Shown here: positions 6,241-12,642 of the stretch, piece after piece | How the letters are laid out: each line of letters begins with the position of its first letter | Position numbering within the stretch: the stretch's first letter is position 1 | Assembly: GCA_035504735.1 (NCBI GenBank) | Contig: DATJRJ010000285.1 | Coordinates: forward strand, 1 to 13,238 | Length of the DNA stretch: 13,238 nt | Source of the DNA: JAJPIG01 sp035504735 | Lineage (GTDB): Bacteria; Desulfobacterota; Binatia; Binatales; Binataceae | Reading direction: 5' to 3' | Notes under the pieces: model-generated | Told to the model about the DNA's origin: nothing | The model's input: the letters and a program-made list of their open reading frames with translations, nothing else | The model's database searches: none | Position numbers and translations under genes: made by a program

Positions 6241-7947
6241 CTAACCGCTGCGGCCGGCGTGCGCCGTCCTGCGTTCCGCTGCCGGCGCTTGTGAATGCCG
6301 GGCGGCGGCCCGGATATACTTGATGCTCATCGGTGAGAGATCGTCGCGCTCGATGCGCGCGTCTATAATCGCGAACTCCCGGCAGGCATGAGCTTCGGCG
6401 AGCGCCGCCTTCAACTCCGCCTCGTTGGTCGCCTGGAAACCCCTCCCGCCCCAGTCCTCGGCGAGCTTGGCATACGGCCATGCCGGAATCTCGAGCAGCT
6501 CCTGGCGTTCCGCGATCGGCCTGAAGATTCCCCATCCGCCATTGTTGACCACGATTACGATCGGATTCAGCCGCAGCGCAGGAGCATGCGAGATTTCCGG
6601 ACCGGTCATCTGGAAAGCCCCGTCGCCGCAGAGCACCAGCGGCCGCAACGCCCTGCCGATCTGCACGCCCATGGCGGCCGGCACCCCAAAACCCATCGAA
6701 GCGTAAAAGCCCTGCGCAAAATATCCGGAAATTTGCGGGACCCGCAGGTCGAGGCCGCCGAACAGCATGTCGCCGGACTCTGATATCGCGACATAGCGGC
6801 GGTTGGCGGCGAGGAATTCGTTCACGGTTCGCAGCAGCTCGCTCACCCGCAACGACCCGCCGCGTCCATTGGGCCCGGTCGCGGGCGGCAGATTGTCGGC
6901 ATAGTGGACCGTCTCGCGATGGGTCCGCAGCTCCTGGCGCAGCAGCGCGCGGACGAAATCGCGCACGCCGACATCCGTATAGGTGTGATACTTGACGTCG
7001 ACGCGCCGATCGACCGCCCACACGGTCTTGTCCTGAATGATCGAGGGTGGGCGATTGCCGAAGTTCATGTCGGTCTTCAGGCAACCGAGGTTCAATACGA
7101 AATCGGCCTCATCCATGCGCGCCACAATCGGCGGCGGGCTGAGCGGACCGATATGGACTCCCATGTAGAGCGGATGATGCATCGGGAAGGCGCCTTTGCC
7201 GAGCACGGTGGCCAACACCGGCGCACCCATCCGTTCGGCGAGCTGAATCACGTCGTGCGCGGCCTTGAAGCGATGAATCTCGATACCGACGATCACCACC
7301 GGCCGCTTGCTGGCATTGAACATCGCAGCAGTCTCGCGCGCCGCCTCTTCGAGTTTGCGCGAATTGGACTCGTAGAATGCCAGTCGCCCGTCCCATTCGA
7401 TAAGATCTTCGGGCACCTCGATTTTCCGATCGACCATATCGCGATGGATTTCGACATAGCCCGGCCGCTGCTCGGCCCAGATGGTGCGTACCACGTCGTG
7501 CAGTTCGCGGGCCGCGGTATGCGGATCGGTCAGCACCCGCGAGGCGCAGGTTACCTCGTCATAGATTCTATGCTGCGATTCGATCTCGCGGGCCTGGTGA
7601 TGAATCAGGGTGCCGAGTCTGCGTTCTTCGTCGCCCGGGCCACCCGAGAACACCAGTATCGGTACGCGCTCGGAGAACGACCCCGCCACCGGGTTCACCA
7701 TGTTGTGGCCGCCGGCGCCGTACGTGACGCATACCACCCCGATACGGCCGCTGGCCCGGGCATAGCCGTCGGCCGCGAATCCGACACCGGGCTCATGCGA
7801 GAGCGTGACCATCTCGAAGACGCGCCGTTTGCCGAGCGCGAAGAACAGCTTGAGGGCGAGATCACCGGGAATGCCGAAGACGTGAGTGGTGCCGATTTTG
7901 CGCAGATAGGCAACCAGGAAGTCGCCCAGCGTCATATGCCTTTTCAA
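6241..7947 (-). CDS. ThDP-dependent 2-oxo-acid decarboxylase, phenylpyruvate-decarboxylase-like
   Basis: The 568-residue ThDP enzyme has the PYR-TH3-PP domain order. FGIPGDLALKLFF supplies D29, SHEPGVGFAADGYAR supplies E52 (cofactor activation), and IHHQ supplies the HH pair (116-117). The pyrophosphate/Mg motif runs from GDGAFQMTG (441-449) to NNGGWG (468-473). D29, E52 and the HH pair are the signature of pyruvate/indolepyruvate/phenylpyruvate decarboxylases, as opposed to acetolactate synthases. The C-terminal Glu of pyruvate decarboxylase (after NNxGYTI) is F475 here. Azospirillum phenylpyruvate decarboxylase also lacks that Glu, and similar blocks (GDGAFQMTG, MGFGVPA, YHTY) recur here. 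The likely product is an arylacetaldehyde from an arylpyruvate. The TTG at 7947 is chosen as start because a strong AGAGGTGAT lies 6 nt upstream; the ATG at 7935 lacks such a site. It is the first gene of an operon with the CoA ligase. Confidence 0.88.
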   Translation of the reverse strand: MKRHMTLGDFLVAYLRKIGTTHVFGIPGDLALKLFFALGKRRVFEMVTLSHEPGVGFAADGYARASGRIGVVCVTYGAGGHNMVNPVAGSFSERVPILVFSGGPGDEERRLGTLIHHQAREIESQHRIYDEVTCASRVLTDPHTAARELHDVVRTIWAEQRPGYVEIHRDMVDRKIEVPEDLIEWDGRLAFYESNSRKLEEAARETAAMFNASKRPVVIVGIEIHRFKAAHDVIQLAERMGAPVLATVLGKGAFPMHHPLYMGVHIGPLSPPPIVARMDEADFVLNLGCLKTDMNFGNRPPSIIQDKTVWAVDRRVDVKYHTYTDVGVRDFVRALLRQELRTHRETVHYADNLPPATGPNGRGGSLRVSELLRTVNEFLAANRRYVAISESGDMLFGGLDLRVPQISGYFAQGFYASMGFGVPAAMGVQIGRALRPLVLCGDGAFQMTGPEISHAPALRLNPIVIVVNNGGWGIFRPIAERQELLEIPAWPYAKLAEDWGGRGFQATNEAELKAALAEAHACREFAIIDARIERDDLSPMSIKYIRAAARHSQAPAAERRTAHAGRSG

Positions 7948-7953
7948 CCGAGG

Positions 7954-7962
7954 ATCACCTCT
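7954..7962 (-). promoter_or_regulatory. Strong ribosome binding site selecting a TTG start
   Basis: On the minus strand AGAGGTGAT (7962-7954) lies 6 nt before the TTG at 7947 of the ThDP enzyme gene. The in-frame ATG four codons later (7935) would sit 18 nt from this site, too far, and has only AAAAGG at 3 nt. This favours the rare TTG start. Confidence 0.6.
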
Positions 7963-7972
7963 GCATCTGACT

Positions 7973-7978
7973 ATTGTA
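7973..7978 (-). promoter_or_regulatory. Possible -10 box for the ThDP decarboxylase/CoA-ligase operon
   Basis: TACAAT on the minus strand matches the sigma70 -10 consensus at 5 of 6 positions and lies about 25 nt before the TTG start, just upstream of its ribosome site. No good -35 hexamer is visible at 16-18 nt, so an activator-dependent promoter or chance are both possible. Confidence 0.3.
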
Positions 7979-8033
7979 GCAGACAGGAGACTTCAGAGGC
8001 GGTTTCGCATGAGACGGACGGATGGTTGCGCAT

Positions 8034-8060
8034 TTGGCTTCCGGAAAGCTTGGGTATAAC
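8034..8060 (+). promoter_or_regulatory. Candidate promoter for the DUF1232/UPF0182 genes
   Basis: TTGGCT (8034-8039; 4 of 6), a short 15-nt spacer and TATAAC (8055-8060; 5 of 6) lie in the divergent region before the DUF1232 gene. Transcription would begin near 8067. That would make an ATG at 8074 almost leaderless and leave a 34-nt leader for the ATG at 8101. Confidence 0.35.
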
Positions 8061-8090
8061 ATCCAGCAAGGGTATGCTTCGCCAGTTTTT

Positions 8091-8095
8091 CAGGA
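8091..8095 (+). promoter_or_regulatory. Ribosome binding site deciding the DUF1232 start
   Basis: CAGGA ends 5 nt before the ATG at 8101. The alternative in-frame ATGs at 8074 and 8095 lack a correctly spaced purine-rich site, and 8095 overlaps this one. Confidence 0.5.
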
Positions 8096-8100
8096 TGCAG

Positions 8101-8388
8101 ATGTTGAACCCGGTCAGGCTGCGGGGAGTCATATTGTTCTTTCCGCACTTCGTCCGTTTGTTCTACCGCTTGATGAGGGATGCCCGTGTTTCGATGATCG
8201 CGAAGCTGGTACCTATTTTCGGACTGCTGCTGATGTTCACGCCGCCAGCGCTGGAGCTCGATTTCATTCCGTTTATCGGCGAGCTGGACTGGCTGCTGGT
8301 CGGCTACATCACGCTTAAGATCTTCCTGTGGCTCTGCCCGCCCGAGGTGGTGCGTGAACACGTCGGCCGCATTGCGCACGGCGCCTGA
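8101..8388 (+). CDS. Small DUF1232/YkvA-like membrane protein
   Basis: The 95-residue protein carries the DUF1232 pattern. A basic helix (RLFYRLMRDARVSMIAKLV, about 18-36) is followed by a hydrophobic helix (PIFGLLLMFTPPALELDFIPF). The D-F-I-P-F-I-G-E-L-D-W core (about 53-63) corresponds to the family's DLIPDxxPxxGxxDD motif, with the acidic residues E60 and D62 kept in part. A final hydrophobic segment and a charged C-terminus follow. The function of DUF1232 proteins is not established; small membrane-associated roles are assumed. The start at 8101 is chosen for its CAGGA ribosome site; longer forms from 8074 or 8095 are possible. The UPF0182 gene starts 15 bp downstream, implying co-transcription. 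Confidence 0.72.
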   Translation: MLNPVRLRGVILFFPHFVRLFYRLMRDARVSMIAKLVPIFGLLLMFTPPALELDFIPFIGELDWLLVGYITLKIFLWLCPPEVVREHVGRIAHGA

Positions 8389-8403
8389 TCACGCGACTTG
8401 CTG

Positions 8404-11151
8404 ATGCGCCCGCGGATCATCGTGGCTGGCCTCGCGGCGATTATCGTCGTCGCGCTTATCGTTCTAAGCCTGCTCGATAATTTCTTCGTCAACCTGCTGT
8501 GGTTCGGCGAGCTCGGCTATCGCAGCGTCTACGTCACGATGGTGCTGGCGCAATACGCGATTTTCGGGATCGTGTGGCTGGCCGCGTTCGTCCCGATCTG
8601 TATCAGCGGCCTGATCGCGGTGCGCTTCAGTCAGGAGCGCGAACGGCTGCGCGTCGTGCGTCGTCCGGACGACATGGTCGAAATCAACCTGCCGGAGTTA
8701 ATCCGCGCCCTAGGCGAGCGGGTGCCTTGGCAGTTGATCGCGATCGGAGCGGCCGCCGTGCTGGCGATCTTCGTGGCGCAAGGCGAGGCCGTCTCCTGGG
8801 ACATCTATCTCAAGGGCTACCACGCGGTCCCCTTCGGGCGCATCGAGCCGGCCTTCGGCCACGACGTGGGGTTTTACATCTTTACACTGCCGCTTTTGGA
8901 AGATTGGCGTGACCTGTTTCTATTGATCCTGGTTCTGGCTACAGCGCTGACCGCGGGGATTTACTGGGTGCGCGGCGGGCTCGATTTTCGCGAGTCCCCG
9001 CCACGGATTTCAGAGGCGGCGGGCGCGCATCTCTCGGTCCTGCTGGCGGTTTTCTTTCTGCAGCGCGCGTTCAACTACTGGCTGGCCCGTTTCCAGCTCC
9101 TGCTCCATGGCAATGGCGTGGTCTTCGGTCTGCGCTATGTGGATCATCTGTTGTGGAAACCGGGGCTTTGGTTGCTGGTAGCGCTGTCGATCGTCGCGGC
9201 GGCCATCTGCCTGGCCAACCTGCGGGCGCCGACGCTCAAGCTCCCGGTAATCGCCGCGATCGTGGTGTTCGGCCCCTCGATCGTGCTCAGTTTGGCGCAG
9301 CCGGCGATCGAAAGCCTCTGGGTTAAACCCGACGAGCTGCGAATCGAGACGCCTTACATCAAACGGAATATCACGATGACCCGACAGGCCTACCGGCTTG
9401 ACGGTTTCGATGTGAGGCCATTCCTCGCCTCCGGAAAGCTAACGCTGGATTCGGTCAACCAGGACGCCGCGACTATCAAGAATATCCGGCTCTGGGACCC
9501 GCGCCCGCTGATTGCAACCTTTCGCCAACTGCAGGAGATCCGGCTCTATTACAACTTCCTGGGCGTCGATATCGATCGCTACTGGATCAATGGCGAATAC
9601 ACGCAGGTGATGCTGGCGGCCCGCGAGCTGAACGCCGATCTACTGCCGGCCAACGCGCAGACCTGGGTCAACCGCCATCTGAAATTCACGCACGGCATCG
9701 GATTGGTGATGAGCCCGGTCAATCGCAAGGACTCCGAGGGGCTGCCGCTCTTTTATGTGAGCGACATTCCGCCGGTCTCCAACGCCGGCTTCAAGATCGA
9801 CCGTCCGCAAATCTACTTCGGCGAGGCGGACAGCGGCTATGCGGTGGTTAACGCCGCGACGCCCGAGTTCGACTACCCGCGCGGCGCGGGCAACGTCTTC
9901 GGCTACTATCACGGCGACAGCGGAATTCCGGTTGCCGGTTTCTGGCGGCGACTGCTGTTCAGCTACTTCTTTCGCGACATCAACCTGCTCGTCACCGAGA
10001 ACATCATAAAACCGACCCGGCTGATGATCCGGCGGAATATCAGCGACCGGGTGGCCAATCTGGCGCCGTTCCTGACCCAGGACCGCGACCCCTACATGGT
10101 GGTCTATAACGGCGGCCTGGTGTGGATTCTGGATACCTACACCACGAGCGATCACTATCCCTACTCGCAGAGTAACGGCGATCAGATAAATTACATCCGC
10201 AACCCGGTGAAGGTAGTGATCGACGCCTACACCGGAAAGACCGATTTTTACGTCTCGGACCCCGACGATCCAATCATCAAAACCTGGGAGCGGATCTTTC
10301 CCAGCATGTTCAAACCGCTCGCTGCGATGCCCCCGGAATTGCGCGCCCATATCCGCTATCCGGAAGATTTTTTCCTGATCCAGTCCGATATCTACCGCAC
10401 CTACCACATGGTGGATCCCGACGTGTTCTACAACCGCGAGGATCAGTGGGAGTTCCCGCGCGAGAACTACGCCGACGAAACCATGCAGATGCAGCCGTAT
10501 TACGTGATCATGCGGCTGCCCGGCGAAACGAAGGCCGAGTACATGCTGATGATTCCGATGGTGCCGCGCGGGCGCGACAATATGATCGCGTGGCTCGCGG
10601 CGCGCTGCGATGGCAGCGACTATGGCCATCTCTTCGAGTACGCCTTCTCCAAGGAGAAGCTGTTCTTCGGCCCCTATCAGATCCAGGCACGCATCAACCA
10701 GAATCCCGATATCTCGCGTCAGTATTCGCTCTGGAACCAGATGGGATCGAAGGTGATCCTCGGCAATCTGATTGTAATCCCTATTCAGGAATCGCTGCTC
10801 TACGTCGAGCCGCTCTACATCCGCGCCGAAAACGGCCAGCTCCCCGAGCTCCAGCGCGTGATCGCCGCTTACAGCGACCGTATCGTGATGGGTGAGACGC
10901 TCGAGCAGACGCTGCACGCACTGTTCGAGGGCTCGGGCGGCCCCGCCAAGGTTACGCAGACCGCGGCGCCGTCCGCACCGCCCTCGGTCATCACTACCGT
11001 TACCAGCAGCGCTTCACCGCCTAACTTGCAAGCCGCATCCAATCATTACAACCGCGCATTGGCCGCATTAAAGGGCGGCAACTGGGCCGAGTTCGGCGCC
11101 GAGATGGAAGCGCTCGGGCGCGAACTGGGTGAACCGCCGGGCCATCGTTGA
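8404..11151 (+). CDS. UPF0182 (COG1615) family large membrane protein
   Basis: This ~915-residue protein matches UPF0182 in size and layout. The N-terminal ~310 residues hold about seven hydrophobic spans, starting at IIVAGLAAIIVVALIVLSLL and including the WFGELGYRSVYVTMVLAQ block. A long non-membrane region follows, with PYIKRNITMTRQAYRLDGF (about 316-334) and ESLLYVEPLYIRAENGQLP (about 796-814), both diagnostic of the family. After ~850 comes a Pro/Ala/Ser/Thr-rich linker and a short helical hairpin (NHYNRALAALKGGNWAEFGAEM) resembling one TPR unit. The large soluble part probably lies outside the cytoplasm. The family's biochemical role is unknown. Start: ATG at 8404; a TTG at 8398 would add two residues, and no strong ribosome site decides between them. 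The response regulator follows after 23 bp. Confidence 0.9.
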   Translation: MRPRIIVAGLAAIIVVALIVLSLLDNFFVNLLWFGELGYRSVYVTMVLAQYAIFGIVWLAAFVPICISGLIAVRFSQERERLRVVRRPDDMVEINLPELIRALGERVPWQLIAIGAAAVLAIFVAQGEAVSWDIYLKGYHAVPFGRIEPAFGHDVGFYIFTLPLLEDWRDLFLLILVLATALTAGIYWVRGGLDFRESPPRISEAAGAHLSVLLAVFFLQRAFNYWLARFQLLLHGNGVVFGLRYVDHLLWKPGLWLLVALSIVAAAICLANLRAPTLKLPVIAAIVVFGPSIVLSLAQPAIESLWVKPDELRIETPYIKRNITMTRQAYRLDGFDVRPFLASGKLTLDSVNQDAATIKNIRLWDPRPLIATFRQLQEIRLYYNFLGVDIDRYWINGEYTQVMLAARELNADLLPANAQTWVNRHLKFTHGIGLVMSPVNRKDSEGLPLFYVSDIPPVSNAGFKIDRPQIYFGEADSGYAVVNAATPEFDYPRGAGNVFGYYHGDSGIPVAGFWRRLLFSYFFRDINLLVTENIIKPTRLMIRRNISDRVANLAPFLTQDRDPYMVVYNGGLVWILDTYTTSDHYPYSQSNGDQINYIRNPVKVVIDAYTGKTDFYVSDPDDPIIKTWERIFPSMFKPLAAMPPELRAHIRYPEDFFLIQSDIYRTYHMVDPDVFYNREDQWEFPRENYADETMQMQPYYVIMRLPGETKAEYMLMIPMVPRGRDNMIAWLAARCDGSDYGHLFEYAFSKEKLFFGPYQIQARINQNPDISRQYSLWNQMGSKVILGNLIVIPIQESLLYVEPLYIRAENGQLPELQRVIAAYSDRIVMGETLEQTLHALFEGSGGPAKVTQTAAPSAPPSVITTVTSSASPPNLQAASNHYNRALAALKGGNWAEFGAEMEALGRELGEPPGHR

Positions 11152-11174
11152 GGTAACGCCCGCAGGCCGCTCCG

Positions 11175-11825
11175 ATGGAAGTCGAGTCGCGAATCAGGGT
11201 TCTCCTCGCCGACGACCATCGTCTGATGCGCGAGGGGCTGCGCGCGCTGCTCGGCGAGGAATGCGACGTTGTAGGTGAGGCCGCGAGCGGCGAGGAAACC
11301 ATAACCCTAACCGCGAAGACCCGGCCGCAGGTGGTCGTGCTGGACCTCCAGATGCCGGGTATCGGCGGGCTCGCCGCGGCCCATCGCCTGGCCAGAACCG
11401 CGCCCGCTACCAAGGTGCTGGTCTTAAGCCAGTACTCGGACGAGGAGTACGTGGTCGAAGCGTTCGCGGAAGCCGGGGTGGCGGGATACCTGGTAAAGAC
11501 CGACGCCGCGGCCGAACTTTCAAACGCAATTCGAACCGTCGCTGCCGGGAAACGTTACCTGAGTCCCGCTGTCGCTCCGATCGTACTCAGCCGCATGAAT
11601 CAGCCGCGCGATGCGGATGAAGTCTCCAAGCTTACGCGGCGCGAGCGCGAGGTCCTGAAACTCATCGCCGAGGGCGCGGCCGCGAAAGAGATCGCACGCC
11701 GGCTCGGGATCAGCCCGAAGACCGCCGAGGCGCATCGGGAAAATCTGAAAAACAAGCTCAACCTGAGCTCGACCGCCGCGATGGTTCGTTACGCACTGAA
11801 GCACAAGCTGATTCGCGATGATTAG
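11175..11825 (+). CDS. NarL/FixJ-type response regulator (REC + LuxR HTH)
   Basis: This 216-residue cytoplasmic transcription factor has two domains. The receiver domain (about 6-125) has the acidic pair D13-D14, phospho-acceptor D57 in VVVLDLQMPG, S85 in VLVLSQYSDEEYV and K108 in GYLVKTD, so it looks phosphorylatable. The LuxR-type DNA-binding domain (about 152-205) shows LTRREREVLKLIAEGAAAKEI, then the recognition helix ISPKTAEAHRENLKNKL. No sensor kinase lies in the window, so it is an orphan here. It starts 23 bp after the UPF0182 stop and may be translated from the same message; the ribosome site before ATG 11175 is weak. Its targets are unknown. Regulation of the neighbouring aromatic genes is possible but not shown by the sequence. 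Confidence 0.92.
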   Translation: MEVESRIRVLLADDHRLMREGLRALLGEECDVVGEAASGEETITLTAKTRPQVVVLDLQMPGIGGLAAAHRLARTAPATKVLVLSQYSDEEYVVEAFAEAGVAGYLVKTDAAAELSNAIRTVAAGKRYLSPAVAPIVLSRMNQPRDADEVSKLTRREREVLKLIAEGAAAKEIARRLGISPKTAEAHRENLKNKLNLSSTAAMVRYALKHKLIRDD

Positions 11826-11831
11826 CTAATC
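11820..11831. repeat. 12-bp perfect palindrome over the response-regulator stop codon
   Basis: GATTAGCTAATC is a perfect palindrome that includes the TAG stop (11823-11825). It has no loop and no following T-run, so it is not a normal Rho-independent terminator. It could be a protein-binding site or chance. Confidence 0.4.
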
Positions 11832-11886
11832 CTCGCGCGCTCGATTTTGGCCGAGATCGAAATCGTGCTACAGATGAGGCTGATTC

Positions 11887-11907
11887 CGGATCGAAATCCG
11901 CGGAGGA
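11887..11907 (+). promoter_or_regulatory. Small hairpin next to a strong ribosome binding site (VOC gene)
   Basis: CGGAT-CGAA-ATCCG (11887-11900) forms a perfect 5-bp stem with a 4-nt loop, immediately followed by GGAGGA (11902-11907), 7 nt before the ATG at 11915. The Shine-Dalgarno sequence itself stays unpaired in this fold. The ribosome site is among the strongest in the window, so high expression of the VOC gene is plausible. Confidence 0.45.
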
Positions 11908-11914
11908 AATTACG

Positions 11915-12460
11915 ATGAAGCGTGCTGGTGTTCATCATTTGGGGCTAGTGACGCTCGATGTTGAGCGGACGATCGATTTCTACAGCAACAAAATGGGCTG
12001 GAAGATCGCCTGGTGCGATATGCTGGAGCCGCGCGACGGCGGGCTCATCAAGCACGTCTTCTTCGACACTGGCGACGGCAGCTATATCTCCTTCATGTCG
12101 CCGCAGAAGATGCCGGGCGTGCCGGCTGAGTTTTCAACCGATATGAACAGCGCGCAGCATCTGCCGGGATTCTTCTACCACTTCGCGTTCTGGGTCGATT
12201 CGGTCGAGGAACTCCAGGCAAAGCGCGAGCGGCTCCTGGAGCAGGACGTAGAGGTCACCGCGATCGCCGACCATGAGTGGTGCAAATCGATCTACTTCCG
12301 CGATCCCAATGGCATGCTGCTCGAGTATTGTGCCACGGTCCGCCAACTCGGCGATGAAGACCAGGTAATGCGGGACCGCTCTGCAACCAATGTCATGTTC
12401 GGCGATGACCCCGACAAGGAACGCTGGTTCAAGATACTGTCGGGAACGGCCGGAAAATAA
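11915..12460 (+). CDS. VOC-family metalloenzyme (glyoxalase/extradiol dioxygenase fold)
   Basis: The 181-residue protein contains two beta-alpha-beta-beta-beta modules. Module one begins MKRAGVHHLGLVTLDVERTIDF and includes VFFDTGDGSYISFM; module two begins FFYHFAFWVDSVEELQ and ends in IYFRDPNGMLLEYCA. Candidate metal ligands sit at the family positions: H8, H89 and E137, i.e. the 2-His-1-carboxylate set used by extradiol dioxygenases and by related lyases and isomerases. A C-terminal extension of ~40 charged residues (LGDEDQVMRDRSATNV onward) follows the domain. VOC proteins include ring-cleaving dioxygenases, glyoxalase I and resistance proteins, so the reaction cannot be fixed; the aromatic gene context makes dioxygenase-like chemistry a reasonable hypothesis. 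A strong GGAGGA site precedes the ATG. It is transcribed separately from the response regulator (89-bp gap) and is convergent with the hydrolase gene. Confidence 0.85.
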   Translation: MKRAGVHHLGLVTLDVERTIDFYSNKMGWKIAWCDMLEPRDGGLIKHVFFDTGDGSYISFMSPQKMPGVPAEFSTDMNSAQHLPGFFYHFAFWVDSVEELQAKRERLLEQDVEVTAIADHEWCKSIYFRDPNGMLLEYCATVRQLGDEDQVMRDRSATNVMFGDDPDKERWFKILSGTAGK

Positions 12461-12590
12461 TGACCGTTAGCTGGAGGCTGCTCGACGAGTTCGATCCCGT
12501 CGGGCCGCCCGCTCGGCGAGGTGGCGCTCCGCGACACTTGGGGAAAATCCTGGGTCAGTTAGAGCGCTGATGAGTGCAGGGGTTGTGGCG

Positions 12591-12619
12591 GGGCGGCACC
12601 GAATTCAATCGTGCCGCCC
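12591..12619 (-). terminator. Hairpin between the convergent VOC and hydrolase genes
   Basis: GGGCGGCAC (12591-12599) and GTGCCGCCC (12611-12619) form a perfect 9-bp GC-rich stem with an 11-nt loop. It sits 24 bp beyond the hydrolase stop on the minus strand and about 130 bp after the VOC stop. Neither strand has a T-run after the stem, so it may be a weak terminator or a 3'-end stabilising structure serving both genes. The rest of 12461-12642 shows no gene. Confidence 0.45.
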
Positions 12620-12642
12620 GCCGGATGGGTTGTGTGGTGGAA

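Noticed and set aside
6904..8388. A 494-codon plus-strand open frame opposite the ThDP decarboxylase
   Set aside because: Its first ~390 codons are antisense to a gene with clear ThDP motifs and have no recognisable domain. Only the last 95 codons (8101-8388) form a real DUF1232 gene that shares the frame.
9640..10917. A 425-codon minus-strand open frame inside the UPF0182 gene
   Set aside because: It is antisense to diagnostic UPF0182 segments, rich in His, Val and Asp from codon mirroring in high-GC DNA, with no domain and no ribosome site seen.
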